From contig NZ_JARXXV010000001.1 of assembly GCF_029893825.1 (NCBI RefSeq), positions 682,001-746,000 of the forward strand: DNA of 64,000 nt. The letters are read 5' to 3'. Shown here in pieces: positions 1 to 8,597 of this stretch. The stretch is from Aurantimicrobium minutum. Lineage in GTDB: Bacteria; Actinomycetota; Actinomycetes; Actinomycetales; Microbacteriaceae. The notes beneath the pieces are model-generated. The model ran no database searches and was not told the origin of the DNA. It worked only from the letters and a program-made list of their open reading frames with translations. Position 1 is the stretch's first letter. Each line of letters begins with the position of its first letter. The position numbers and the translations under genes are program-made.

Positions 1-461
1 ACGGAGTGATCAACCGTCACCTGCTGGAAGGTGTCTTCCAACTTCACATACACGCGAGAGTCACCAATGTTGAATACTGCCCACTGCAGTTGTGGGCCTT
101 CTTGCACCAGCGCAACACCGGTGACCGTAGTTCCAGCACCCTGCTGATCTTCGGTGAGTTTGTTGCGCAGATCCACGACCGACATCGCCAAGGCCATCTC
201 GAGGGCATCGAGATCTGCAAAACCAGGCTTTTCTAGGCCTGCAATGCGTTGAACAACACAGTCGCTGGCAATATCTCCAGCACTGTGTCCACCCATGCCG
301 TCTGCAACAGCAAAGACGGGACAGGCAATCGCATAGGAGTCTTCATTGTTGGCACGGTGGTTTCCCACATCAGTGCCAGCAGCCCATGACAGGGTGACGC
401 TCGCACCGGTACTCGTGTCGACAACAGTCGTGCCGGTCGAGTTCTGGCCAAGGGCAGTCAC
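1..461 (-). CDS. PP2C-family Ser/Thr protein phosphatase (partial)
   Basis: Partial gene whose 3' end lies beyond the left edge; 153 codons are visible. Members of the PPM/PP2C family are metal-dependent phosphatases that remove phosphate from Ser/Thr. The family signatures are readable: GTDVGNHRANNEDSYA (about residues 29-44, Arg36 and Glu40-Asp41), VADGMGGHSAGD (53-64, metal ligand Asp54) and IGDSRVY further on. The start is GTG at 461, with GGAG 8 nt upstream. It lies 45 bp downstream of the FHA gene on the same strand, so the pair probably forms a phospho-threonine signalling unit. The matching kinase is not in this window. The first 25 residues (Ser/Thr-rich) do not match the family core. 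Confidence 0.9.
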   Translation of the reverse strand, partial: MTALGQNSTGTTVVDTSTGASVTLSWAAGTDVGNHRANNEDSYAIACPVFAVADGMGGHSAGDIASDCVVQRIAGLEKPGFADLDALEMALAMSVVDLRNKLTEDQQGAGTTVTGVALVQEGPQLQWAVFNIGDSRVYVKLEDTFQQVTVDHS

Positions 462-506
462 AGGAAAATCTCCAAGAAAACGGGGTTACAACCGCGGTGA
501 ATACGG

Positions 507-1184
507 CTAACCAAGAACTTCAAGTCTATTACCGTCACCGAGGTCAATAATCGCGCCCACAGCCAGTGCCATCGAGTCTCCGGGAGCAAGCAAGATTGTG
601 GGCTTACCTGGGATGATCACGCGCGTGCCATTGGTTGAGCGCAGATCTGTCACCACGACCACATCTCCCACTGCCTCAACACGGGCATGCGTGGAAGATA
701 CGACACCTTCTGGCGAAGCCAGAACAACCAGTGAGACTCCCTGTTCTCCACGCAGTGGTGCGGATGGAAGGCGACCCAAAATGACCGGGGTGGTCAGTAA
801 ATACTTGGTTCCGTTAATGTGTCGCAGTCGAAAGCGAGAAACCTGCTCGGGAGCAGGTTCGCCAATACCTGCATCACTGCCCTCAAGATCGTCATCATCG
901 ATTTCTTCAATCAGTGCACGAACGCTCTCGGAAGTGTCCAGCATGGAGCGCAAGATGGTGTTGTATTCATCAGTTGTGCTTTCGGGAACAACCGTGTCAT
1001 CACGGGTGATCACGGTTGAATCATCGGGCACCACGGTGTCGATGACTGTGGTGTCAATCACCTCAACAGAACCCACCACAGTTTCCTCGATGGGAACACG
1101 AATGATGGTGTCATCACTGGCATCAGTGCCGATGACAGTGTCATCGTTGGCGGTGATGCGCGTGTTGTCGTCGGGTGAAGTCAT
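507..1184 (-). CDS. FHA-domain protein with Thr-rich acidic N-terminal tail
   Basis: 225 aa. The C-terminal FHA domain (about residues 130-222) keeps the phospho-Thr binding residues: Gly137-Arg138, Ser164-x-His166 and Asn185-Gly186-Thr187. FHA domains bind phosphothreonine peptides. The first 80 residues are low in complexity and carry a repeated acidic-acidic-Thr-(V/I)-(V/I) motif with Thr at 16, 26, 35, 46, 57 and 64, plus variants at 50 and 76. Its ATG is 11 bp after the smc stop, and the PP2C gene follows, so it is probably co-transcribed with both. It resembles in layout GarA/OdhI-type proteins, where a phosphorylated N-terminal Thr docks on the FHA, but it is not an obvious orthologue. 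The target is unknown. Confidence 0.88.
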   Translation of the reverse strand: MTSPDDNTRITANDDTVIGTDASDDTIIRVPIEETVVGSVEVIDTTVIDTVVPDDSTVITRDDTVVPESTTDEYNTILRSMLDTSESVRALIEEIDDDDLEGSDAGIGEPAPEQVSRFRLRHINGTKYLLTTPVILGRLPSAPLRGEQGVSLVVLASPEGVVSSTHARVEAVGDVVVVTDLRSTNGTRVIIPGKPTILLAPGDSMALAVGAIIDLGDGNRLEVLG

Positions 1185-1195
1185 GATGTGTGTCG

Positions 1196-4100
1196 CTAGG
1201 CAGCTGGCGTGTTCTCCGTTGCCGACACGCGCTGACCCACCACAGCAGAGACACCGTCCTGGCGCATCGAGACACCATAGAGGGCATCTGCGATTTCCAT
1301 CGTGCGCTTTTGGTGAGTGATCACGATGAGCTGACTGGAGTTACGCAGGTCTTCAAAGATCGCCAGCAGACGTCCCAGGTTGGCATCATCAAGAGCTGCC
1401 TCGACCTCGTCCATGATGTAGAACGGCGAAGGGCGAGCCTTGAAAATGGCCACCAGCAGTGCAACAGCTGCAAGCGATCGTTCACCACCAGAGAGCAGAC
1501 TCAGGCGGTCAATCTTCTTACCCGCAGGCTTGACCATGACCTCAATACCGGTGGTGAGCAGGTCATCAGGGTTGGTCAACGCAATGCTTCCTGAACCACC
1601 GGGGAAGAGGATGGGGAATACTTCAGCAAATGCTGCTTGGGTGTCATCGAAGGCAGCCTGGAACACCGACTGCATCGTGGTGTCGACTTCCTCAATGATC
1701 GTCATCAAGTCCTTGCGGGTGTTGGTGAGGTCAGTGAGTTGCTCAGTGAGGAAGGTGTGGCGCTGTTCCAGCGCGGCAAACTCTTCCAGTGCCAACGGGT
1801 TCACACGGCCAAGCTGACCGAGCTTACGCTCTGCTTTCTCCAGGCGGGTCTGCTGTTCGGAACGGTTGTAGGGCTTAGTTTCTGGCTCTGCATCTGCAGG
1901 CGCATCAACCTCTACTGGAATAGCAATGGGAACCTCAGGGCCGTATTCGGCAATGAGGACATCCTCGACAAGTCCTAGTTCATTTCCTGCACGCTCGAGC
2001 AGTGCTGACAGGTGCATCTTCTTTTCATAGATCTGCAGCTCGAGGCCGTGCACGTTCTCGGTAATGGAGTGCAGACGTTCACGAAGTTGTGATTCTTCTT
2101 GGCGCAGCGAAACCAGTTCCTGGTTTTGTGCTGCGCGGTCAGCTTCACGCTGCGCCAGAAGGACGCGAGCCTCGGCAACTGATCGATCTACCGAATCCAA
2201 CACCGCAGGCAGAGCATCAGCAACACCAGCAGCGGCATCAATCTGGCGACGGCGAACAACAGCACGACGTGCTGCTTCTTCTGCCGCAGCACGATCAGCT
2301 TCAAGCTGCTGGCGCAGACCCTCGACACGAAGTTCTTCTGCACGAACACGTTCGCGCGCAGTTTCTAGTTCAAGACGGGCTTGAACTTCTTGCTCTCGAA
2401 CCTGTTCCAACTCAGCAAAGAGTTCATCTCGAGCAGAAACATCCAAGATGGGGCGTGGCCTGGATTCAACAGCTTCCAGTTCGCTTGTGGCACGATGGGC
2501 ATTCTGCTCTGCTTCTTCCACCGAGGAGGCAGCCAAAGCAAGTGACGCACTCAAACGCTCAGATTCTGCAATGGCTGCTTCAACCTGCACGCGAGCACGG
2601 TTGAGTGCTTCAGAGCGGGCTGCCAGCTGTGAATCATATTCACGCAAGGCAGCAAGGGATGCGGTTGAGCGTTCCTTGGCAACCTGGGCAACTCCGCGCT
2701 GGTCTGCCAGTTCTAGTCGTGCCTTATCGATTAGGCCCACAACTTCATCCAGTCGCTTCTGCGCTGCATCACGGTCAGAAACGAGCTCAATACGGCTCTG
2801 CTTAGAACCAGATCCACCACGCAACACAAATCGTGTGAGTACTTCACCAGCTTTGGTGATGATCGTCACATTGGCATCAGCTGAATCAAGGCCTTGCTTC
2901 CACGCTGCCCGGGCAGCATCGAGATCATCAGCAATGACAGTTGCGGCGAGTAATGCCAGTACTCCTTCAGGACCAGTGACGACGTCTGCCGCTGGAACAA
3001 CACCGGCCACAGAAGGTAATGACAGTGACGACTTTCCTGGCTTGGCTGCAACAACAATTTCTACGCGCCCCAGATCATCGCGATCCACGTTGGCCAGCGC
3101 AGAGATGGCGGCATCCATGTCATCGGCCAGTACTGCGTCAGAGAGGGAACCCAAGCCAGCAGCAATAGCGGCTTCGTAACCGGTCTTAACCTGAATGTGT
3201 TCTGCAACAAGTCCACGAATACCGGAGAGTTTGGCTTTCACCAGGGCCGAAGAACCATCTTTTTGATCTAGCGCCATCGAGAGTGCACCAGTGCGAGCTT
3301 GAAGAGCATCGCGCTCACGCTCGAGGGTGTGGAGCTCATCACGCAGGCGATCGATGGTGGCATCTGCTTCCACAACCGCTGCTTGCGCAGCTTCATAAGC
3401 GTCGTTGAGTCCAGTTTCTCCTGCGGTGGTGTCAGCAGAGTCAGATTCAACCTGTGCCAAGTTTTCTTGAGCAGAAACTTTACGCTCGGTTGCCGCATCC
3501 AGTGCGTTCTGCTGACGCAGCACTTCACCACGAACTGCGGCCAAAGCTGAATCTGCAGCTTCTTTCTTTCCACGCAGTGTGGTCAGTTCAAGATCGTGCT
3601 GAGAGACCAGTGCAGACTGTGCTGAGATTTGTTCGTCAATCGAGTCCAGCTTTTCACGGGCCACTACAGTGGCCTGCTGTGATGCTTGCCAGGCGGCTTC
3701 GGCAGCAGTAACGATGCCTCGCATGACCTCAACTTCGGATTCAGCACCCTCGATCATTGCCTGGTTAACACCAGAACCTAAAGGCTGTTGATCGGTGTCA
3801 GCACCAAGCAGAGCCAAGCGCTGATTGGCCAGGTTGTAGAGACCACGCAAACGTTCCTGAATGGACTCCAGCGCAAAGACGGTCTTCCGCGCAGACTCAA
3901 CATCATCAGCACTCTGATCTGCTTCGAGGCGGCGCACGCGCAACATGGTTCGCTCAAGCTGTTCCTGCAACACAATGCGTTCGCTGTGACGCTCAGACTC
4001 GGTCTTGTTGTGAGCATCAAGTGTGGTGCGCAACTGAACAACATCATCAGCCAGGATACGTGCGCGAGCATCGCGCACCTCTGCCTGAATACTCTGTGCT

Positions 4101-4741
4101 TCACGCGCAATCTCGGCCTGGTGTCCCAGTGGCTTGAGCTGGCGACGAACTTCGGTAGCAAGGTCTGTCAATCGGGTGAGGTTTGCTTGCATCGCTTCAA
4201 GCTTGCGCACGGTCTTTTCTTTGCGTCGACGGTGCTTGAGAATTCCGGCAGCTTCTTCGATGAAGCCACGACGATCTTCTGGGCTTGCCTGGAGCACGTT
4301 GTCGAGACGACCCTGACCGACGATGACGTGCATTTCTCGACCTAAACCAGAGTCGGATAGGAGTTCTTGCACATCGAGCAAACGGCAGTTCTCACCATTG
4401 ATGGCATATTCGCTCGAGCCGTTACGGAACAAAGTTCTACTTATGGTGACTTCGGAATATTCGATGGGAAGTGCACCATCTGTGTTGTCGATGGTGAGCA
4501 GAACCTCTGCGCGGCCTAGTGGGCCGCGGGTGGAGGTTCCAGCGAAGATGACGTCTTCCATCTTGCCGCCGCGCAGGGTCTTTGCACCCTGTTCACCCAT
4601 AACCCAGGCGAGGGCATCAACCACGTTGGACTTACCCGAACCGTTCGGTCCCACCACACAGGTGACTCCGGGCTCGAAGGCGAAAGTAGTCGGCTGGGCA
4701 AACGACTTAAAGCCTTTGAGCGTCAGGCTTTTTAGATACAC
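1196..4741 (-). CDS. smc: Chromosome segregation ATPase SMC
   Basis: 1181 aa, the usual length for bacterial SMC. It is the ATPase of the condensin-like SMC-ScpAB complex that organises and segregates the chromosome. The N-terminal half-head has Walker A GPNGSGKS (31-38). Long coiled coils flank a glycine-rich hinge at roughly 500-650, and the C-terminal half-head has the ABC signature LSGGE (1083-1087) and Walker B FYIMDEVEAALD (1107-1118). The start is GTG at 4741 with GGGGAG 9 nt upstream. Actinobacteria commonly keep smc just downstream of rnc-mutM; here an IclR regulator and a D-threonine aldolase-like gene sit between mutM and smc. The partners scpA and scpB are not in the window. Confidence 0.97.
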   Translation of the reverse strand: MYLKSLTLKGFKSFAQPTTFAFEPGVTCVVGPNGSGKSNVVDALAWVMGEQGAKTLRGGKMEDVIFAGTSTRGPLGRAEVLLTIDNTDGALPIEYSEVTISRTLFRNGSSEYAINGENCRLLDVQELLSDSGLGREMHVIVGQGRLDNVLQASPEDRRGFIEEAAGILKHRRRKEKTVRKLEAMQANLTRLTDLATEVRRQLKPLGHQAEIAREAQSIQAEVRDARARILADDVVQLRTTLDAHNKTESERHSERIVLQEQLERTMLRVRRLEADQSADDVESARKTVFALESIQERLRGLYNLANQRLALLGADTDQQPLGSGVNQAMIEGAESEVEVMRGIVTAAEAAWQASQQATVVAREKLDSIDEQISAQSALVSQHDLELTTLRGKKEAADSALAAVRGEVLRQQNALDAATERKVSAQENLAQVESDSADTTAGETGLNDAYEAAQAAVVEADATIDRLRDELHTLERERDALQARTGALSMALDQKDGSSALVKAKLSGIRGLVAEHIQVKTGYEAAIAAGLGSLSDAVLADDMDAAISALANVDRDDLGRVEIVVAAKPGKSSLSLPSVAGVVPAADVVTGPEGVLALLAATVIADDLDAARAAWKQGLDSADANVTIITKAGEVLTRFVLRGGSGSKQSRIELVSDRDAAQKRLDEVVGLIDKARLELADQRGVAQVAKERSTASLAALREYDSQLAARSEALNRARVQVEAAIAESERLSASLALAASSVEEAEQNAHRATSELEAVESRPRPILDVSARDELFAELEQVREQEVQARLELETARERVRAEELRVEGLRQQLEADRAAAEEAARRAVVRRRQIDAAAGVADALPAVLDSVDRSVAEARVLLAQREADRAAQNQELVSLRQEESQLRERLHSITENVHGLELQIYEKKMHLSALLERAGNELGLVEDVLIAEYGPEVPIAIPVEVDAPADAEPETKPYNRSEQQTRLEKAERKLGQLGRVNPLALEEFAALEQRHTFLTEQLTDLTNTRKDLMTIIEEVDTTMQSVFQAAFDDTQAAFAEVFPILFPGGSGSIALTNPDDLLTTGIEVMVKPAGKKIDRLSLLSGGERSLAAVALLVAIFKARPSPFYIMDEVEAALDDANLGRLLAIFEDLRNSSQLIVITHQKRTMEIADALYGVSMRQDGVSAVVGQRVSATENTPAA

Positions 4742-4824
4742 GTCGAATGGCTCCCCGAGTCAGCAGTGCAGAACGCACTAGCTAACAAATTTACTGGATA
4801 TAAAAGCCAGTGAAAACCACAGTT

Positions 4825-5589
4825 TTAGTGGTCGTCTTCGAGTTCCTTACGTATCGAATCTGACGCCTGCTGCAGCACCTCAACTAAACGAGGAATATCC
4901 ATGTGAGTGAGGTGAGCAACGACACCGACTGCAGCAACGCAGCGACCTCCGCGAAGGATGGGTACGGCCACAGATCCATTACCTGCAGTGCTCTCCTGTC
5001 GAGCAATGGCATAGCCGCGGTTCTTAGTTTCCACCAACTCTGTCTTGAGCTTGACCGGATCCACGATCGAGTAGGGGGTGGTGCGCGTCAAGGGACGACT
5101 GAGGTATTTCTCGATAGCCTCGGGGCTTTGCCATGCCAGCAACACCTTACCCACACCGGTGGTGTGGAGGGGAAGGTGTCCACCTGCACGAGAAGCGGTG
5201 TGCACCGAGCGCTCGCCACCGATTCGGTCGACATAGAGTGCCTGTCCGCGGTCGAGCACAGCGAGGGTGATGTTTTCACCTGTCTCTTCATACAGACGAG
5301 CAAGTGTGGGGAGTGCACGGTGGCGCAGCTGGTCGCTCACGGGCGCTAGCTGACCGATAGACCACACACGTGTGCCGATGCGGTAGCGGCGGTCCGATCC
5401 TCGAACGAGGAATCCCCCGGCAACGAGTTCTGCCACGACGCGGTGGGTGCTCGACATGGGAAGCAGTGACTTCTCGGAAAGTTCAGAGAGCGTCAGTGCA
5501 CGACGTCGCTCATTGAAACAGCCAAGAACAGCGATGCCGCGACCGATTGAAGAAATGGGTGCTCCGGCAGTGGTGCGTGCTGGACTCAT
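4825..5589 (-). CDS. IclR-family transcriptional regulator
   Basis: 254 aa. An N-terminal winged helix-turn-helix (about 10-75, including LSELSEKSLLPMSSTHRVV) is followed by the IclR effector-binding domain (about 90-250), with the typical region of hydrophobic contacts and the late GGRCVAAVGV segment. IclR proteins repress or activate small catabolic operons in response to carboxylate-like ligands. The closest neighbour is the D-threonine aldolase-like gene 92 bp upstream on the same strand, a plausible target. The ATG has AAAGGG about 10 nt upstream. The upstream gap holds two inverted repeats that could be autoregulatory operators. The ligand cannot be told from the sequence. Confidence 0.92.
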   Translation of the reverse strand: MSPARTTAGAPISSIGRGIAVLGCFNERRRALTLSELSEKSLLPMSSTHRVVAELVAGGFLVRGSDRRYRIGTRVWSIGQLAPVSDQLRHRALPTLARLYEETGENITLAVLDRGQALYVDRIGGERSVHTASRAGGHLPLHTTGVGKVLLAWQSPEAIEKYLSRPLTRTTPYSIVDPVKLKTELVETKNRGYAIARQESTAGNGSVAVPILRGGRCVAAVGVVAHLTHMDIPRLVEVLQQASDSIRKELEDDH

Positions 5590-5623
5590 GAAATATCTGC
5601 CCTTTCAGGCTTCGAGAATGAAG

Positions 5624-5640
5624 GTTCCAATGACCGGAAC
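5624..5640. promoter_or_regulatory. Inverted repeat upstream of iclR-family gene
   Basis: GTTCC-N7-GGAAC lies 35-51 bp upstream of the IclR start. A second imperfect repeat, CGATAT-N6-ATATCG, lies at 5659-5676. IclR regulators typically bind short palindromes in their own promoter, so either could be an operator. This is inference from position and symmetry only. Confidence 0.3.
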
Positions 5641-5681
5641 ATTACTCCTCATTTATCTCGATATCAAGATATATCGCGAAA

Positions 5682-6761
5682 TTAGGAATTTTTTCCTCGC
5701 GCAGCGACCTTCCAGCGGTCAACGAGAGCACCCCGATCGAAGACAAAAACCTCGTCTGCCAGATTCACGGTGTTACACACATGGTTGGGAATGACAGAAA
5801 GAACATCTCCCACAACAGGGATATTTTTCTCGCCAGCAAACTCGATCGTGGCGTGATGTTCAGACAGGGCCACGATGCGGGCATCGGGGAATCCTTGGAT
5901 GCGGCCGTAGCCCGTGGCATAAGGTGCCTTATCTGCTCCCAGAGCTTTACTCCCCGCATCAACAATGACCCTGTTGCCGCGCACGCTCACAACGGTGCCC
6001 TGAACCGTCAACGCAATGTCATCCCAGCCACATGAACCTAGTTCAAGTTGTTGAGCGTCATTGAACACATACACGCCTGGTCGTTGCTCTGTCACCACAG
6101 AAGCATCAGCTTCTGCCAGGGATGGGGTGGATCCCCCACTGACCATGAGCATGTCGGCTAGACCCAGAAATTCAAGCTGTTGCCGTGCGGTTGCTAATGC
6201 GACCGCTTCATCTCGAGCTGCCGCAGCCCGGCCGTCGAGTGCATAGCTGTGGCCAGGGAAGGTAAAGCAGCCGGCAATCTGGAGTCCCATGTTCAGCAAT
6301 TGTGAAGCGAGTTCCGCCACCGAGTCAGGTGATATTCCGCTTCGGTGATGACCCGAGTCAACCTCAATGACCAGTTCAACGTGAGATGCTCTCCCACCCA
6401 ATAATTCAGAGAGACGCTTTCCTGCTGCCACAGAATCGATTCCCAACCGAATAGTTGAGTGGTCGAGAAGTGCCGCTAATCGTTGAGCTTTCACCGGGGT
6501 CAACCACAGTGGATACGCAATCATCACGTCAGTGAACCCGGAAGCAACAAAAACTTCTGCTTCACCTAGCGTCGCAACCGTAAGACCTAACACTCCAGCT
6601 GCTTCTTGCATGCGCGCAATTTCAATGATCTTGTGCGTCTTCACATGAGGGCGGAGGGCTATTCCTGCAGAACGCGCTGCGTCAGCAGCGCGGGCAATGT
6701 TTGCTTGCAGCGTGCCAAGTTCAATCGCAACGTAGGGAGTCTCTGGCACAGTAAGGGTCAT
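5682..6761 (-). CDS. D-threonine aldolase / D-serine dehydratase-like PLP enzyme
   Basis: 359 aa from the ATG at 6761. The fold-III (alanine racemase-like) N-terminal barrel carries the PLP-lysine segment RPHVKTHK, and the C-terminal domain has the metal-site motif PNHVCNTVN (His and Cys ligands) typical of D-threonine aldolases and eukaryotic-type D-serine dehydratases. Family members cleave or deaminate D-3-hydroxy amino acids using PLP and a divalent metal. The start at 6761 is chosen over an upstream in-frame codon at 6809, which would run into mutM, because a -10-like TAGTCT ends 7 nt before this ATG. The -10 overlaps the mutM stop. The exact substrate is uncertain. The iclR gene downstream may regulate it. 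Confidence 0.82.
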   Translation of the reverse strand: MTLTVPETPYVAIELGTLQANIARAADAARSAGIALRPHVKTHKIIEIARMQEAAGVLGLTVATLGEAEVFVASGFTDVMIAYPLWLTPVKAQRLAALLDHSTIRLGIDSVAAGKRLSELLGGRASHVELVIEVDSGHHRSGISPDSVAELASQLLNMGLQIAGCFTFPGHSYALDGRAAAARDEAVALATARQQLEFLGLADMLMVSGGSTPSLAEADASVVTEQRPGVYVFNDAQQLELGSCGWDDIALTVQGTVVSVRGNRVIVDAGSKALGADKAPYATGYGRIQGFPDARIVALSEHHATIEFAGEKNIPVVGDVLSVIPNHVCNTVNLADEVFVFDRGALVDRWKVAARGKNS

Positions 6762-6768
6762 AGCCTTA

Positions 6769-6774
6769 AGACTA
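6769..6774 (-). promoter_or_regulatory. -10 box, leaderless promoter
   Basis: TAGTCT read on the minus strand, 7 nt before the ATG at 6761 and overlapping the mutM stop codon; no Shine-Dalgarno lies between. It supports independent transcription of the D-threonine aldolase-like gene. Confidence 0.5.
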
Positions 6775-7629
6775 CTTTTTCTGACACTTCGGGCAGAAGT
6801 GCGAACCACGATTCATGAAGGTCACCCGGCGAATAGGAGTCCCGCACCGCGGACACGGTTTCCCCTGCTGACCATAGGCATTGAGGCTGTGCGAGAAGTA
6901 GCCTGATTCTCCATTGACGTTGACGTATTGCTCGTCAAAACTGGTGCCACCCTCAGCCAGAGCTTTATTCAAGATTGCTCGAACAGCGCTCAGAAGCTCT
7001 CTGGCCTTAGCCTTCGATAACGTATCTGAGGGTTTCTCGCCATGAATCTTTGCCGCCCACAACGACTCGTCTGCATAGATGTTTCCCACGCCACTGATCA
7101 ATGTCTGATCCAGCAGTGCCCGCTTCACTCCCGTGCTCTTCTGACGTAAACGAGTAATGAAGGCCTCGTCATCAAAGAACTCATTGAGAGGATCAAGAGC
7201 AATGTGTGCTGCCTGAGAAGGAACGAAACCAGAGGCTTGCTCTACGAGTTCATCAACGGCCATAGATCCAAAGATGCGCTGGTCAACAAAGTTGACCAGA
7301 AGCTCACCGTGTTGAGGGTGAGAGATCTCGTATTGAATCCTCAGGTGGCGGTCTGCAGGAGCATCTAGTTCACGCAGCAGGACCTGGCCACTCATTCCCA
7401 GATGCGTAACCAGTGCATCTCCGGTGTCCAGTGGAAACCACATGAACTTGCCTCTGCGCTGCGCAGATAACACCGTGGCACCTTGCAGCATGCCCACAAA
7501 ATCTCCCCGGCGTGCATCGTGACGTTTGAGGGAGCGCGGATCAAACACGCTCACCGTTTCAATTCGTGCGCCCACGAGTGCTGGCTCTAACCCAGCCCGC
7601 ACCACCTCAACCTCGGGAAGTTCAGGCAT
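6772..7629 (-). CDS. mutM: Formamidopyrimidine-DNA glycosylase
   Basis: 285 aa. This base-excision repair enzyme removes 8-oxoguanine and formamidopyrimidines and nicks the abasic site. The mature N-terminus MPELPEVE supplies the catalytic Pro2 and Glu3, and the conserved lysine is in RRGKFMWF. The C-terminal zinc finger has Cys259, Cys262, Cys279 and Cys282, with the NRGSHFCP loop (Arg274) that contacts DNA. The gene lies 9 bp downstream of rnc in the yceD-rpmF-rnc-mutM operon. The family split between mutM and nei is settled by the MPELPEVE start and the NRGSHFCP zinc-finger loop. Confidence 0.95.
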   Translation of the reverse strand: MPELPEVEVVRAGLEPALVGARIETVSVFDPRSLKRHDARRGDFVGMLQGATVLSAQRRGKFMWFPLDTGDALVTHLGMSGQVLLRELDAPADRHLRIQYEISHPQHGELLVNFVDQRIFGSMAVDELVEQASGFVPSQAAHIALDPLNEFFDDEAFITRLRQKSTGVKRALLDQTLISGVGNIYADESLWAAKIHGEKPSDTLSKAKARELLSAVRAILNKALAEGGTSFDEQYVNVNGESGYFSHSLNAYGQQGKPCPRCGTPIRRVTFMNRGSHFCPKCQKK

Positions 7630-7638
7630 GAGAGAAAC

Positions 7639-8346
7639 TTAGGCGTTCTCGCTGAGGATGGCCCATGCAGACAATGCTGCTGCCATCTCAGCATGTTTCT
7701 TGCTGGTACCACTTCCGGTGGCAGTAACGAACTCTCCAACGACAACGGTGGCTGTGAAGACTCGGGCGTGGTCTGGGCCATCGGCTTCAACCGAATACAC
7801 CGGCACTGCATCGCCGAGTTTGGCAGCTGCTTCTTGCAGGCTGGTCTTGGGATCCATAGCTGCACCGAAACGCTCAGGGTTTTCCAGCAGTGGTTCGATC
7901 AAACGAAGCACGAGATCGTTAGCCACTTGAGGACCAGCAGTGAGATAGGCAGCACCAAACAGTGCCTCCACGGTGTCTGCCAGGATTGAATCCTTGTTGC
8001 GACCTCCAGTGAGTTCTTCACCGTTACCCAAGCGAATGTAATCACCTAGGCCAATACCTCTGGCAACTTCAGCCAAAGCGATAGTGGAGACCAAGGACGC
8101 CCGACGCTTCGCCAAATCCCCTTCATCAAGTTCAGGGTTGTTGGTGTAGAGCATGACGGTCACTGCTTGACCCAGCACCGAATCGCCTAAGAATTCCAGG
8201 CGCTCATTATGAGCAATGCCGCCATGTTCGTAGGCGAAGGAGCGGTGCGTCAAGGCAAGCTGATACAGCTCCCCGTCAAGGGGTATGCCAAGAGAACTCG
8301 AGAGACTCGAGAGATCGGTCTTGAGACCAGAAGCAGGAGAGCTCAT
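7639..8346 (-). CDS. rnc: Ribonuclease III
   Basis: 235 aa from the ATG at 8346; a GTG two codons upstream (8352) is an alternative. This double-strand RNA endonuclease processes rRNA precursors and structured mRNAs. The catalytic signature ERLEFLGDSVLG is near residues 45-56 and the second acidic cluster DTVEALFGAAYL follows. The C-terminal dsRNA-binding domain includes KTSLQEAAAKLG and the GSGTSKKHAEMAAA helix. The ATG has AGG about 9 nt upstream, whereas the GTG has only 3 nt spacing, so the ATG is preferred. It sits 23 bp downstream of rpmF in a conserved operon. Confidence 0.95.
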   Translation of the reverse strand: MSSPASGLKTDLSSLSSSLGIPLDGELYQLALTHRSFAYEHGGIAHNERLEFLGDSVLGQAVTVMLYTNNPELDEGDLAKRRASLVSTIALAEVARGIGLGDYIRLGNGEELTGGRNKDSILADTVEALFGAAYLTAGPQVANDLVLRLIEPLLENPERFGAAMDPKTSLQEAAAKLGDAVPVYSVEADGPDHARVFTATVVVGEFVTATGSGTSKKHAEMAAALSAWAILSENA

Positions 8347-8369
8347 GCTCACTCGCCTAGTAAGTGTGA

Positions 8370-8576
8370 CTAAACGTCAGCTACCTTGCGGCCCTTGTAC
8401 TCCATGAAGAGTGGGGTGCCAGCAGAGTCTTCAACAACCTTTGCGCGGTGAGGCAGGCTGTAGGAAACCTTGCCGTTAGCGTCAACGCTCTTGACGAGGG
8501 TGGCGGCTTCAGCCTTCCACTGTGAACGGCGCATGCGAGTGCTTGCTCGCGACATTTTGCGCTTGGGAACAGCCAT
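8370..8576 (-). CDS. rpmF: 50S ribosomal protein L32
   Basis: 68 aa, with the standard L32 opening [19 protein letters not shown]. It is a component of the large ribosomal subunit near the peptidyl transferase region. The zinc-binding cysteine pairs found in some L32 paralogues are absent, so this is the zinc-independent (C-) form. An AGAAGAG Shine-Dalgarno precedes the ATG. It follows the yceD gene by 21 bp, the usual pairing across bacteria. Confidence 0.96.
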   Translation of the reverse strand: MAVPKRKMSRASTRMRRSQWKAEAATLVKSVDANGKVSYSLPHRAKVVEDSAGTPLFMEYKGRKVADV

Positions 8577-8597
8577 GGCTATCTCTTCTCTTCTTGC

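Noticed and set aside
598-1320. A 240-codon plus-strand frame across the FHA gene
   Set aside because: It is antisense to the FHA gene, whose Thr-rich repeats produce a low-complexity Ser/Thr-rich frame.
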